From: Myxococcus stipitatus
GTDB taxonomy: Bacteria > Myxococcota > Myxococcia > Myxococcales > Myxococcaceae
DNA: 64,000 bases
Reading direction: 5' to 3'
Assembly: GCF_037414475.1 (NCBI RefSeq)
Contig: NZ_CP147913.1
Coordinates: forward strand, 4,216,001 to 4,280,000
Shown: positions 8,321 through 17,540 of the stretch, one piece after another
How positions within the stretch are numbered: the stretch's first letter is position 1
Layout: each line of letters begins with the position of its first letter
Made by a program: the position numbers and the translations under genes
The notes under the pieces: generated by a model
What the model saw: the letters and a program-made list of their open reading frames with translations, nothing else
The model's database searches: none
What the model was told of the DNA's origin: nothing

Positions 8321-9133
8321 TCACAGGTACAGCGTCACCTTGGTGATGAAGAAGTCCGCCAGACACACCGCCACGGAAGTAATCGCCACCGTCTGCGTGG
8401 TGGCGCGCCCCACGCCCTCCGTCCCTCCCTCCACCGTCATGCCCTTGAAGCAGCCCACCAGGCCGATGATGAGTCCGAACACCGCGCCCTTGAACACACC
8501 GGACACGAAGTCCTGCATCAGCACCGAATCCAGCGCGCCTCGGAAGAACAGGTTCAACGAGATGGCGTACTGCGTGTTCACCACCACCGCGCCCGCCACC
8601 AGGCCCACCACGTCCGCGAACACCGTGAGCACCGGCATCACCACCAGACACGCCAGCACCCGCGGCACCACCAGCTTGCGCAGCGGGTCCGCGCCCAGCG
8701 CGCGGATGGCGTCCACCTGCTCCGTCACCGTCATGGAGCCCAGCTCCGCCGCCATGCCGCTGCCCAACCGCGCGCCCACCGTCAGCGCCGTCAGCACGGG
8801 CGCCAGCTCCCGGAACAGGGTGAGCACCACCACGCGGCCCACCGTGTACTGCACACCGAAGCGCGCCAGGAAGTAGCCGAACTGGAGCGAGATGACCAAG
8901 CCCGCGAACGTCGCCGTCAACAGCGCGATGGGCAGCGAGCGCACGCCCAGCGACTCGACATGAAAGACAAACGCGCTGACGTTGTACGGAGGCCTCACCG
9001 CGCGGCTGAGCACCTGCCCCGTCATCACCGCCAACGCCCCCAAGGACTCCAGATGATATCGGGCCCGCTCCACCAACCCGTGGCGCTCTCTGGACGCCAT
9101 CACCGTCGCCCCTGCCTCCACCGAAGGGCTCAT
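8321..9133 (-). CDS. MlaE-type ABC transporter permease
   Basis: Integral inner-membrane permease of 270 residues with several hydrophobic segments and the MlaE family landmarks: FAGLVISLQFGYFLARFG, VLTALTVGARLGSGMAAELGSMTVTEQVDAIRALG, and VFKGAVFGLIIGLVGCFKG. MlaE dimers couple the MlaF ATPase to the MlaD ring and move phospholipid between inner membrane and periplasm in E. coli; direction of transport here cannot be inferred. An internal ATG 11 codons in is an alternative start, but the present ATG overlaps the upstream lipoprotein stop by ATGA, which supports it. Confidence 0.9.
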   Translation of the reverse strand: MSPSVEAGATVMASRERHGLVERARYHLESLGALAVMTGQVLSRAVRPPYNVSAFVFHVESLGVRSLPIALLTATFAGLVISLQFGYFLARFGVQYTVGRVVVLTLFRELAPVLTALTVGARLGSGMAAELGSMTVTEQVDAIRALGADPLRKLVVPRVLACLVVMPVLTVFADVVGLVAGAVVVNTQYAISLNLFFRGALDSVLMQDFVSGVFKGAVFGLIIGLVGCFKGMTVEGGTEGVGRATTQTVAITSVAVCLADFFITKVTLYL

Positions 9134-9630
9134 CCCACGCGCTCCGACTTGAACCCCGACAGCAACGCGTCGAAGTCCGGCATCCGCTCCTGGGCCATTC
9201 CAGGCGGCGCCACGTAGGTGAAGTCGAAGACGCAGTTGTCCTTCTTCAACACCACCAACTCCAACTCCACCGGCACGCCATCCATCTTCGCCAGATAGCG
9301 GCTGCGCAAGGCCTCGCGCCCATCCAAGGCCATGAGCCGCTGAGACACCTCCTGGCGCTCCGTGAAGCCCATCAGCAGGTGCCGGGTGAGCACCTGCAAC
9401 GACGGGTCATCATGTCCCTTGCACGTCGCGTTGACGGAGAGCGCGCGGCCCGTGCCTGTCTCGGAGAACGCCAGGTCATTGTCCTCCAACCAGACGCGGC
9501 GCCACCCCTTGGGCAACTCTCCCACGCGGTAGCGGACCTCCGGCTTGGACAACACCGAGTCCTCGAAGGTCACCCGGTGACAGCCTCCGACAGCGGCCAA
9601 CAACACGAGCAGCAGCGTCATCCTCTGCAT
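9130..9630 (-). CDS. small lipoprotein, first gene of the Mla-type operon
   Basis: A 166-residue predicted lipoprotein with signal MQRMTLLLVLLAAVGGC and lipidated Cys at 17. The mature part has an RVGELPKGWRRV segment, two cysteines (in NATCKGHDD and KKDNCVFDF) and no motif I recognise. It is the first gene of the operon and its stop overlaps the permease start by four bases, so it is probably a component of the transport system, perhaps playing the part that MlaC or MlaA play elsewhere. That role is inferred from position only: it does not resemble MlaC or MlaA in sequence. Confidence 0.75.
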   Translation of the reverse strand: MQRMTLLLVLLAAVGGCHRVTFEDSVLSKPEVRYRVGELPKGWRRVWLEDNDLAFSETGTGRALSVNATCKGHDDPSLQVLTRHLLMGFTERQEVSQRLMALDGREALRSRYLAKMDGVPVELELVVLKKDNCVFDFTYVAPPGMAQERMPDFDALLSGFKSERVG

Positions 9631-10021
9631 GGCACCGTTCTTCGCCTTGTCACGTTCCGGCCCCTGCGGGCCAAGTCATGCGTCACCCCAGCCGGTGCCG
9701 CAAGCAATTCCGCGTCGTCATGAAACGTCCACCCCCACGCCACCTCTCCCACCCCGGGATGACGAATAGGTGACACAAGACCTTCAAGGTCCCACCGTCA
9801 CCCACGCACCGCGCGCGGGTTATTCCCTCGTCCCGGACGAATCACGCTCGTCCGCCCCGTCCACAATCAATCTGGCCCGCTTCCCGCGAATGGGGAGTCC
9901 CCGGGTGCGATTCGGGTTCGCATGTTCGTTTCAGCACCCCACCGGGACGAGGAGGCCACGCGTGGCGCCCGCCCGTCCCCCTCCTCCCTCGGTGGGAGGG
10001 GTTGAGGCGAGAGGAGGTCCC
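9631..10021. promoter_or_regulatory. divergent control region between Mla operon and membrane protein gene
   Basis: No credible gene in 391 bases. A perfect 13-base palindrome, GACCTT-C-AAGGTC, sits at 9779-9791, about 150 bases before the Mla operon start; it could be an operator. A CCTCCC/GGGAGG hairpin with a 5-base loop at 9983-9999 lies directly upstream of the GAGAGGAGG ribosome binding site of the rightward gene and could affect access to it. Confidence 0.4.
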
Positions 10022-10408
10022 ATGGACGGCGGACTCGCGGTGTTCGGCTTCGGTCTCTTCCTGTTGTCGATCGCCAACCTGTACGCACGCACCGCCTACT
10101 GGATGGCGGTCTCCATCCTGCTGCTCTCGGTCATCTCCATGGGGATGGCGTTCAGCGAATCCAAGAAGCTGCGCGAGCTGTCGCTCGGAATCGGCATCGC
10201 GTTGCTGGTGCTGACGATTGTCGGCCTGGCGGTGGGGACACGCTGGTGGCTGACGCTGGCGACGTTCCTCTTCTCCGTGGCCTTCGCCGTGCTGTGGGCC
10301 GAGTACCGCTTCGCCTTCTTCGGCCATGTGCGGCAGCAGGACCTGCCCGCGCACCACTCGGGGCGGATGCACATGCACTGGCCCTGGCAGCGGCGCCGCT
10401 CGGTGTAG
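10022..10408 (+). CDS. four-helix membrane protein of unknown function
   Basis: A 128-residue predicted integral membrane protein. Four hydrophobic segments are visible: GLAVFGFGLFLLSIANLYA, YWMAVSILLLSVISMGMAF, LSLGIGIALLVLTIVGLAVG and WLTLATFLFSVAFAVLWA. The C-terminus is short, cytosolic-looking and His-rich (AHHSGRMHMHWPWQRRR). The ATG at 10022 is chosen because GAGAGGAGG precedes it by six bases; the frame stays open further upstream but encodes Pro/Arg-rich, unconserved-looking sequence. It converges on recF with a gap of 17 bases. I do not recognise a family. Confidence 0.75.
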   Translation: MDGGLAVFGFGLFLLSIANLYARTAYWMAVSILLLSVISMGMAFSESKKLRELSLGIGIALLVLTIVGLAVGTRWWLTLATFLFSVAFAVLWAEYRFAFFGHVRQQDLPAHHSGRMHMHWPWQRRRSV

Positions 10409-10425
10409 CGCGCGCGCCGGGAGCG

Positions 10426-11565
10426 TCAGCCCGCGTCGGGGGCTTGCATGTCCCGCAGGGACACCTGCCCCGTCGCCACGGAGAGCCAGAGTGAGTCCTC
10501 CGCCGCCGCGCCACGCACCAGCGAGCCATCCGTGGTGGAGAGGAAGACCTGCGCGCCGCTCCTCGACAGGTAGTCCATCAGGTAGGCGTTGCGCTCCGGG
10601 TCCAGCTCGCTCGACACGTCATCCAACATGAGCAGCGGCAGGAACCCCATGCACGTCTGGAGGTTCTCGATTTCGGCAATCTTCCAGCCGAGCACCAGCG
10701 CCCGCTGCTGCCCCTGGCTCGCGTAGGCCCGCGCGCTGCGTCCCCCCAGCGTCACCGTCACGTCGTCCGCGTGAGGCCCCACCGAGGTGAAGCCCCGGTC
10801 CAAATCCCTGCGCATCCGCGCGCTCAGCGCCTCGCGCAGCGCCAGGGCGAGCGCCGCCTCGTCCGCCCCCGCGAAGTCTCCGCCCAGGTGCGCCGGGTGA
10901 TAGCCGTACGTGGCCGGGTCCACCGTGCGGCCAATGGAGGCGAAGGTCGCCTGCGCGCGGGGCGCCAGCTCCGCCATCAACGCGCGCCTGCGCGAGTAGA
11001 TGCGCGCCCCCGCCTTCGCGAGCGTCTCGTCGTAGGCCTCCAGGTAGACGGGGTCCACCGCGCCGCCCTCACGCAGCAGCCGGTTGCGGTTCTTCAGCGC
11101 GCGCGCGTACTCCCGGCTCTCCCGGAGGTAGGCGGGGAAGCGGTTGAACACCGCCCGGTCCAGGAAGCCCCGTCTCGAGTCCGGGCCGCCCTTCACCACC
11201 TCCAGGTCATCCGGCGTGAAGGCCACCACGGACACGCCGCCGAAGTACTCCTCCAGGCTGGGCGCCTTCTTGCCGTCCACGAAGGCCTGCCGGGTGCCGC
11301 CGCCCACCTCCACGGCGATTTCACGCTCGGCGCCCTTGAGGAGGAAGCGGCCGCTGACGCGCGCACCATCGGTGCCCCAGCGCACCAGCTCCGACAGCCG
11401 CCCCGCGCGCAGCGGCTTGAGCGTGGACAGGAAGTAGAGCGCCTCCAGCAGGTTCGTCTTGCCCTGCCCGTTCTGCCCCACCGCGATGGTGGCATGGGCA
11501 CTGGGCGTGAGCGACACCTGCGCGAGATTGCGGAAGTCTTGGACGTGAAGTGCGAGGAGGCGCAC
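10426..11565 (-). CDS. recF: DNA replication and repair protein RecF
   Basis: SMC-like ATPase of 379 residues that helps load RecA at single-strand gaps with RecO and RecR. It opens with LLALHVQDFRNL, the RecF N-terminal signature, has Walker A GQNGQGKT at residues 30-37, QGQQRALVLGWKIAEIE (ABC signature region) near 310-325, and Walker B LLLMLDDVSSELDPERN. Length is normal. In many bacteria recF directly follows dnaN; here the two lie in the same orientation but are 4.7 kb apart, with a histidine kinase, an alkC-type gene and an unknown gene between them. Confidence 0.95.
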   Translation of the reverse strand: MRLLALHVQDFRNLAQVSLTPSAHATIAVGQNGQGKTNLLEALYFLSTLKPLRAGRLSELVRWGTDGARVSGRFLLKGAEREIAVEVGGGTRQAFVDGKKAPSLEEYFGGVSVVAFTPDDLEVVKGGPDSRRGFLDRAVFNRFPAYLRESREYARALKNRNRLLREGGAVDPVYLEAYDETLAKAGARIYSRRRALMAELAPRAQATFASIGRTVDPATYGYHPAHLGGDFAGADEAALALALREALSARMRRDLDRGFTSVGPHADDVTVTLGGRSARAYASQGQQRALVLGWKIAEIENLQTCMGFLPLLMLDDVSSELDPERNAYLMDYLSRSGAQVFLSTTDGSLVRGAAAEDSLWLSVATGQVSLRDMQAPDAG

Positions 11566-11662
11566 GGCCCCCCCCGTATACCCGCCTCCGCGCCCAGGCG
11601 GGGAAGCTATCTCGCGCCCACCCCGTTTCCCCCCTGCCCGCCACCTGGGCCGCCAAGGTCCC

Positions 11663-13741
11663 TCAGGACGCCAGGTCCTTGATGGCCTTGAGAGCCACGG
11701 CCACCGGCCCGGACGGACAGAGCGGCAACTCCACGGTGAAGGTGGCGCCCGCGCCCGGCTGGCTGTCCACGCGGATGAAGCCCTCCATGGCCTCCACCAG
11801 CGTGCGGGTGACGTACAGCCCCAGGCCCAGGCCGCCGTAGTTCCGCTCGGACACGGCGCGCTCGAACTTGTGGAAGATGCGCGCCTGGGCCTCCGCGCAG
11901 ATGCCGATGCCCTCGTCGCGCACCCGCAGGCGCGCGCGGCCGTCCTCCACTTCGACGTCGACGTGCACGGGCCGGCCCGCGCCGTACTTGAGCGCGTTGG
12001 AGACCAGGTTGGTCACCACCTGCTCCAACCGCATCCGGTCCCACGCCCCGACGATGGACTGGGGGCCGGAGATCTCCACGTCACACTCCGCGCGCTCCGC
12101 CTCGGGCTGGAAGCGGACCGTCACCTCCTGCACCAGCGCGCGCAGGTCCACCTGCTCGTACTCCAGATTGAGCCGCCCCGTGCTGATGCGCGAGACATCC
12201 AGCAGCCCGTTCACCAGGTCCGCCAGCCGCATCACCTGCCGCAGCATCCCCTCCACGTCGCGGGCATGGCACCGAGACCAGTCGGAGTCCGGGTCCGCCA
12301 GCGCGGCGCGCGCGAAGGCTTGCAGCCTCAAGCCCAGCACCGTCAGCGGCGTCTTCAGCTCGTGGCTCGCCACGGACAGGAACTCGTCGCGCACGCGGAT
12401 GGCGTCCTGCAGCCGCTGCTCCACCGACTTCAGGCGGGTGATGTCCAGGAAGGGCAGCAGCGTCACCTCGGGGTGCCCGTGCATGGCGGGCAGCACCTCC
12501 GAACAGATGCTGAGCACGAACTGGCCCGCCTTCGTGTGCCACATGACCTCCATGCCATCCAACCGCTCGCCTCGCGCCGCGCGCGCGGAGGGCAGCAGCT
12601 CCGGCCCCAACCTGCGGCCCTGCATGTCCGTCACGTGGAAGATTTCGCCGTACTCGGAGGCGGACACATGCGTGGGCATGGGGCCTCCGTACAGCCGGTC
12701 CGCGGCGTCGTTGGAGAAGGTGATGACGCCCGTGTTGGGCTCGGCCATCACCACCGGCATGGGCATCAAGTCCAACACCGCCTCCAGCCACCGCTGCTGG
12801 TGCTCCACCGCGTGGCGGGCCAGCACCTGCTCGGTGACTTCGAAGGCGAACGTCACAATCCCATCCACGCGGCCCTTCTCGTCGAACAGCGGCTCATGCG
12901 AGAGATTCCAGTACCGCGTCTCCACCTGCCCCTTGCCCGCGTAGTCGATGGTCAACGCATACTCGCGCGCCACCACCCGCTCGCCTGTCTTCAGCACCCG
13001 CAGACACAGCGTCACCAGGTCCGGGGCGATGTCCGGCACGGCATCCAGCAGCCTGCGGCCCACCAGCTCGCGCCCGCCGAGCAGCCGCGTGAGCAGGGGA
13101 CTGGCGAACTCGAAGCGCAGCTCCGGACCGCGCAACAGGTCGATGGCCAGGGGCGCCTTGGTGAGCAGTTGATAGAGCCGCCGCCGCTCCAGGTGCTCGG
13201 CCTCCTTCGCCATCAGTTCCGCCGTCACGTCCTTGTAGGCCAGGGCGATGTAGCGCACCTGGCCCGCGTCGGAGACCAGCGGGAAGCAGGTGCAGGAGAT
13301 GGCGATGCGGTGGGCCTGCGTCACCTCGATGTGCTGGAGCTCCTTCACGTCGTACCAGATGGTGGGCGTCTGGACCGTCTCGCCCGCGAAGGCGCGGCGC
13401 AGGAGCATGTCCAGCCCCATCTTCGCCACCAGCTCGTCGCGAAAGAGGCTGTACTCGGGCGGAGGCACCGAGCCGAACATCGCCTTGTACGCGGGGTTGC
13501 TCAGCCGACAGTGCCCCTCCCGGTCGAAGATGGCGTAGGGCACCGGTGAGTGCAGGAAGAGTCCTTCCAATAACGCCACCGGGTCCGACACCGATGCGAG
13601 CTGCTCGCGCAACGGAGGAGCACCCGATGTGGGACGAACGGCTCGATTCGCGCCGTCACCCCGGCTTCGTCGTACCGCGCCCTGCTTCGCACCCCGAGGG
13701 CCACGGCCCTTGCGTGTCGCCACGACCCATACGCCTAGCAA
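11663..13741 (-). CDS. PAS-domain sensor histidine kinase
   Basis: A predicted cytosolic hybrid-less histidine kinase of about 690 residues with no transmembrane segment. Three PAS-like regions are visible: LFLHSPVPYAIFDREGHCRLSN near residue 63, a second near 195-310, and LDLMPMPVVMAEPNTGVITFSN near 325. The dimerisation domain has VASHELKTPL with the phosphorylated His near 460, followed by the N box NLVSNALKYG, G1 DEGIGI, F box IFHKFERAV and G2 GGLGLGLY. No response regulator gene is adjacent. The start is uncertain: the longest frame uses TTG at 13741, a GTG at 13723 is an alternative. It is divergent from the alkC-type gene with only about 77 bases between. Confidence 0.85.
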   Translation of the reverse strand: MLGVWVVATRKGRGPRGAKQGAVRRSRGDGANRAVRPTSGAPPLREQLASVSDPVALLEGLFLHSPVPYAIFDREGHCRLSNPAYKAMFGSVPPPEYSLFRDELVAKMGLDMLLRRAFAGETVQTPTIWYDVKELQHIEVTQAHRIAISCTCFPLVSDAGQVRYIALAYKDVTAELMAKEAEHLERRRLYQLLTKAPLAIDLLRGPELRFEFASPLLTRLLGGRELVGRRLLDAVPDIAPDLVTLCLRVLKTGERVVAREYALTIDYAGKGQVETRYWNLSHEPLFDEKGRVDGIVTFAFEVTEQVLARHAVEHQQRWLEAVLDLMPMPVVMAEPNTGVITFSNDAADRLYGGPMPTHVSASEYGEIFHVTDMQGRRLGPELLPSARAARGERLDGMEVMWHTKAGQFVLSICSEVLPAMHGHPEVTLLPFLDITRLKSVEQRLQDAIRVRDEFLSVASHELKTPLTVLGLRLQAFARAALADPDSDWSRCHARDVEGMLRQVMRLADLVNGLLDVSRISTGRLNLEYEQVDLRALVQEVTVRFQPEAERAECDVEISGPQSIVGAWDRMRLEQVVTNLVSNALKYGAGRPVHVDVEVEDGRARLRVRDEGIGICAEAQARIFHKFERAVSERNYGGLGLGLYVTRTLVEAMEGFIRVDSQPGAGATFTVELPLCPSGPVAVALKAIKDLAS

Positions 13742-13818
13742 AAGGGCGTCTTCCAGGGCAGCGAGGAAAGGTGCGACACGTCTTGTGGGTTACGTCTCGC
13801 CGGGCTTTTGTTGACGCC

Positions 13819-14931
13819 ATGGCGGAGCCCCTCAAGTTCTTCTTCGATGCCCAACTGGTGGAGCGTTTGGGCAAAACACTCCATCTGGCCCATCCAGCCT
13901 TCCCGCTCGCCACCTTCGTGCGTGAAGCGAGACAGGGTTTGGAGGAGCACGAGCTCATCGGCCGCGCGCAACACATCCGTCAGGCGATGCACCGCGCGCT
14001 GCCGAGCGACTATCCCCAGGCCGTGGACATCCTCATCCGCTCGCTGGGCGAGGAGCGTGAGACGGACCGCGTGGGCGGCATGTCCGTCTTCTTCTACCTG
14101 CCCCACACGATGTACGTGTCCGAGCACGGGCTGGAGCACTTCGAGGAGTCCATGCGGGCGCAGCACGCGCTCACCCGCCGCTTCACGGCGGAGTACTCCA
14201 TCCGGCCCTTCATCGAGCGGCATCCGCAGCGGACGATGGCGCGGCTGCGCGAGTGGACGAAGGACCCCAACGTCCACGTGCGGCGGCTCGTCTCCGAGGG
14301 CACGCGCCCGCGCCTGCCGTGGGCCTCGCGCCTGCGCGGCTTCCAGAAGGACCCCACGCCGGTGCTGGCGCTGTTGGAGCTGCTCAAGGACGACCCGGAG
14401 CTGTACGTGCGCCGTTCGGTGGCCAACAACCTCAACGACATCGGCAAGGACCATCCGGAGGTGTTGGTGAAGGTCGCCAAGGCGTGGATGAAGGACGCCA
14501 CGCCGGAGCGCGAGTGGGTGGTGCGGCACGCGCTGCGCTTCGCCATCAAGCTGGGCGAGCCCTCCGCGCTGGAGGTGCTGGGCGCGAGCAAGCCCACCGG
14601 CATCGAGGTGCGTCCGACGGGGATTCCCAAGCGCGCGAAGCTGGGCGGCGCCATGGACCTGCGCTTCATGGTGGCCAACCGCTCCAAGAAGTCCCAGTCG
14701 CTCGTGGTGGACCTGGCGGTGCACTTCATGAAGGCGCGCGGCGAGGCGCCCCAGCCCAAGGTCTTCAAGGTGAAGGAGCTGACGCTCGCGGCCGGACAGG
14801 AAGAGGAGGTGGGCAAGAAGGTGTCGCTGGCGCAGCTCTCCACGCGCCGCCACTACCCGGGGCTCCACCGCGTCGAGGCGCGCATCAACGGCCTGGACCT
14901 GCCGCTGGGCGAAGTGGACGTGGTGGACTGA
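13819..14931 (+). CDS. AlkC-type 3-methyladenine DNA glycosylase / DNA alkylation repair protein
   Basis: A 370-residue HEAT-like repeat protein of the AlkC/AlkD superfamily, which excises alkylated bases without flipping them. It opens MAEPLKFFFDAQLVERLG, then has the conserved segments GGMSVFFYLPHTMYVSEHGL, RFTAEYSIRPFIERHP, HVRRLVSEGTRPRLPWA and ELYVRRSVANNLNDIGKDHP typical of AlkC. From about residue 275 a separate beta-rich domain with alternating hydrophobics (DLRFMVANRSKKSQSLVVDLAVHF) matches the Ig-like C-terminal domain reported for AlkC. The ATG at 13819 has no clear ribosome binding site but fits the family N-terminus; upstream codons of the open frame look non-coding. It converges on the next gene with a 7-base gap. 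Confidence 0.83.
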   Translation: MAEPLKFFFDAQLVERLGKTLHLAHPAFPLATFVREARQGLEEHELIGRAQHIRQAMHRALPSDYPQAVDILIRSLGEERETDRVGGMSVFFYLPHTMYVSEHGLEHFEESMRAQHALTRRFTAEYSIRPFIERHPQRTMARLREWTKDPNVHVRRLVSEGTRPRLPWASRLRGFQKDPTPVLALLELLKDDPELYVRRSVANNLNDIGKDHPEVLVKVAKAWMKDATPEREWVVRHALRFAIKLGEPSALEVLGASKPTGIEVRPTGIPKRAKLGGAMDLRFMVANRSKKSQSLVVDLAVHFMKARGEAPQPKVFKVKELTLAAGQEEEVGKKVSLAQLSTRRHYPGLHRVEARINGLDLPLGEVDVVD

Positions 14932-14938
14932 CGCGGCC

Positions 14939-16135
14939 CTACTCCTGACGCAGGGCCGCGTTCCTCGCGGCCCGCACCAGGGAAGGAAGGTCCTTCACCT
15001 CGGGCCCCACGTCATCGGAGGCCCGAGCCTGCGCGCGCGTGGGCGAGAACAAGCGGGCCGGTGTCTGGCCTTGTCCCCGCAGGAGGATGAACAGGCGCAG
15101 GGCGTCGCGCAGCCGCTCCACGTCCGCGCCCTCCTCGTCGCGAGCCCGCCGCGCCGCGGTCCACAGCCGGGTCCACGCGGCCTCCTCGTTCCAGGCCCCC
15201 GAGGGCCGCTCGCGCGACAGCCGCGCCAGCTCCGCCGCCAGCTCGAGCAGGCCCGCGCGCCCGTCGCTGAAGGCCTCGCCCGCCAGAAGCCCGGGCCCTT
15301 CCTCGCGGCCTCCACGCGCGGCGAACCACGGCAACAGCTCCGGCACCTCTCCCTCGAACGGAACGAGCGGCGACAGCCGCTCATCCAAGAGCCCCCGCGC
15401 CCGCGCGAGCGCGACGCCGTGCCAGAACGCCGCGTGCAGCATCAGCTCCGGCCCGCTGCGAGGCACCTGCAGCGGCGCGCGCGAGGCCCGGCGCACCAGG
15501 AAGTCCTTCACCCTCCCGCTGGTGTCGAAGTGCTCCAGCCGCCGCCACAGCGCCTCGAGCGCGGACGCGGCCAGCGGGAAGGCGCGGCGCAGCTCTCCGG
15601 CCTCCGTCTCGTCGAAGGGCAGCGCGCCCCCGGACACGGGGCGCTTGAAGACACGCTCGAACACCTCCGCGGCGGCACACGCGGCGCGCAGCTCCGGGAG
15701 GTTTCGCGGCAACAGCTCGATGGCGCGCGCCCAGGTGCGCCGCCCCAGCAGCGGCCCCGCCTCCAGCACCACCTCCTCCAGCCGCAAGAGCGCCTGCGCC
15801 AGCGGCACCGGCGCGTCGGCCTCTGGCAGCCGCTTGAGCACCAGGCGCTCCACCGCCTCGCGCAGCCGCTCCACCTCCGACATCAGCTTCACGGGGGAGG
15901 CATCGCGAGGCCAGCCCTCGACGGCGGCGCGGCGCTTCAGCGAGGCCAGCGTGGCATCGACCTCGGGCTGCGCCTGCGCCACCTCGCGCAAGAGCTCGAA
16001 GTGGGCGCGCACCCGGTCCTTCCAGAAGAACGCATCCAACATGCCCCGCAGCGCCCGGTAGCGCAGCCGCGCGGACTCCAGCAGGTCCGCTCGGTCCTCC
16101 AACCGCGCGCTGAGGTTGTCCGGGGACGAAGCCAC
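14939..16135 (-). CDS. hypothetical protein, helical, no recognised domain
   Basis: A 398-residue protein starting at GTG 16135. It is rich in Leu, Ala, Arg and Glu and reads as almost wholly alpha-helical, with no signal peptide, membrane segment or metal motif. An ESARLRYRALRGMLDAFFWKDRVRAHFELLREVA segment near the N-terminus looks like a coiled coil or helical bundle. I do not recognise a family. It lies downstream of dnaN on the same strand, separated by 145 bases that contain a terminator-like hairpin, so co-transcription with dnaN is doubtful. Codon use matches the neighbours. Confidence 0.75.
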   Translation of the reverse strand: MASSPDNLSARLEDRADLLESARLRYRALRGMLDAFFWKDRVRAHFELLREVAQAQPEVDATLASLKRRAAVEGWPRDASPVKLMSEVERLREAVERLVLKRLPEADAPVPLAQALLRLEEVVLEAGPLLGRRTWARAIELLPRNLPELRAACAAAEVFERVFKRPVSGGALPFDETEAGELRRAFPLAASALEALWRRLEHFDTSGRVKDFLVRRASRAPLQVPRSGPELMLHAAFWHGVALARARGLLDERLSPLVPFEGEVPELLPWFAARGGREEGPGLLAGEAFSDGRAGLLELAAELARLSRERPSGAWNEEAAWTRLWTAARRARDEEGADVERLRDALRLFILLRGQGQTPARLFSPTRAQARASDDVGPEVKDLPSLVRAARNAALRQE

Positions 16136-16204
16136 CCCCGCACTCTACCGGAAGCCCCACCCACGCCAGGCCGCCCGGAAGGCCCGAGTCCCTGGTCACC
16201 ACCC

Positions 16205-16248
16205 CACAAACACGAAGCCCATGCGCTCCGCCTGGGAGTCGCATGGGC
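16205..16248 (-). terminator. probable terminator of dnaN
   Basis: A perfect 9-bp inverted repeat, GCCCATGCG at 16217-16225 and CGCATGGGC at 16240-16248, begins 33 bases after the dnaN stop. On the minus strand it is followed by TTCGTGTTTG, moderately T-rich. A Rho-independent terminator is likely though the T tract is interrupted. Confidence 0.5.
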
Positions 16249-16280
16249 CGGTGAAGCCAGGGCGTGGGCCGGCGAGCGGC

Positions 16281-17387
16281 TCAGACGCGCATGGGCATGA
16301 CCACGGCGGTGAACGACCGGTCGCCCGGGGCGTGGAGGACACCGGGGCTGTGCTCGTCACCCAGCTCGAAGCTCACCTCGTCCGTGTCCGTCACCATCAG
16401 CACGTCCGTGAGGTAGCGCGCGTTGAAGCCCACGGTGATGTCGTTGCCCCGGTAGGCCAGCTCCACCACGTCGCGCGCCTCACCCAGGTCGGGGTTGCTC
16501 GCGGTGATGACCAGCTTGTTCTCCTCCAGACCGATGCGCACCGCGTTGCTCTTGTCCGCGGACAACAGCGCGATGCGCTTGAGTCCTTCCAGGAAGCGCA
16601 CCTTGGGGACGAGGACGACCTTCTCGCCCTCCTTCGGAATCACGCGCTGGTACTCGGGGAACTGGCCGTCGATGAGCCGCATCACCATCGTCAGGCCCGG
16701 CTTCTTGAACAGCGCCGAGTTCTCCGCGAAGCCCAGGTGGCACTCCGCCTCCGGCGCCTCGTCCAGCAGGCGCTTGAGCTCCATCAGGCCCTTGCGCGGG
16801 ATGATGACGCCGCTCTTGAGCTTGAAGTCACCCGTCAGCTCGCGCTCGATGAGCGACAGCCGGTGACCGTCGGTGGCCACCATGCGGACCTTGCCGCTGG
16901 CCTGCGGCTCGAAGAAGACGCCGTTGAGGATGTAGCGCGTCTCGTCGCTGGAGATGGCGAACTGGGTCTTCTTGATCATCTCCAGCAGCGTGCTGCCGCC
17001 CACCTGGACCAGCGGGGCGTTCTCTTCCTTGGGCAGCTTCGGGTACTCCTCCGCGGCCATGCCCACAATCTTGAAGTGGGCGGAGCCGCTGGAGATGTCC
17101 ACGTAGTTGTTGGCCAGCTTCTTCAGCGTCACCTGCGCGTCGGGCAGGTTCTGGACGATGTCGAAGACGTACTTGGCGCTGAGCGTGACGGCGCCCGTCT
17201 TGATGACCTCGGCGGGGTGCTCGGAGACGATGCCGATGTCCAGGTCGAACGCGGTGACGGTGATGCCACCTTTCGTCGCGTTGACGAGCACGTTCGCGAG
17301 GATGGGCATCGTCGTCTTGCGCTCCACGATGCCTTGGGCGCGATAGAGGGCCTTCTTCAGCTCGTCGGCGGCGATGCGGAATTCCAT
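16281..17387 (-). CDS. dnaN: DNA polymerase III beta subunit (sliding clamp)
   Basis: The ring-shaped processivity clamp of the replicative polymerase, 368 residues, normal length. It starts MEFRIAADELKKAL, has the family segments ERKTTMPILANVLV, RYILNGVFFE, MVATDGHRLSL, GQFPEYQRVIP and the C-terminal VVMPMRV that ends close to the partner-binding cleft. The start has an AAGGA element about 11 bases upstream. The gene lies alone: no dnaA is adjacent, and recF is 4.7 kb downstream on the same strand. Confidence 0.97.
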   Translation of the reverse strand: MEFRIAADELKKALYRAQGIVERKTTMPILANVLVNATKGGITVTAFDLDIGIVSEHPAEVIKTGAVTLSAKYVFDIVQNLPDAQVTLKKLANNYVDISSGSAHFKIVGMAAEEYPKLPKEENAPLVQVGGSTLLEMIKKTQFAISSDETRYILNGVFFEPQASGKVRMVATDGHRLSLIERELTGDFKLKSGVIIPRKGLMELKRLLDEAPEAECHLGFAENSALFKKPGLTMVMRLIDGQFPEYQRVIPKEGEKVVLVPKVRFLEGLKRIALLSADKSNAVRIGLEENKLVITASNPDLGEARDVVELAYRGNDITVGFNARYLTDVLMVTDTDEVSFELGDEHSPGVLHAPGDRSFTAVVMPMRV

Positions 17388-17540
17388 CGGAGGGCGTCCT
17401 TAAAAATCCCGGCCCCAGAGGGCCGATCAGGGCGCCGATGTAGCCCGTGGCATGGGGAGCGTCAACGACGCCCGTACGGCCGTTTCACCCCCTTCCCTCC
17501 CCGTTGAGACTCCCAGTCTCGCTGCACGGGCTTTCAGTCA

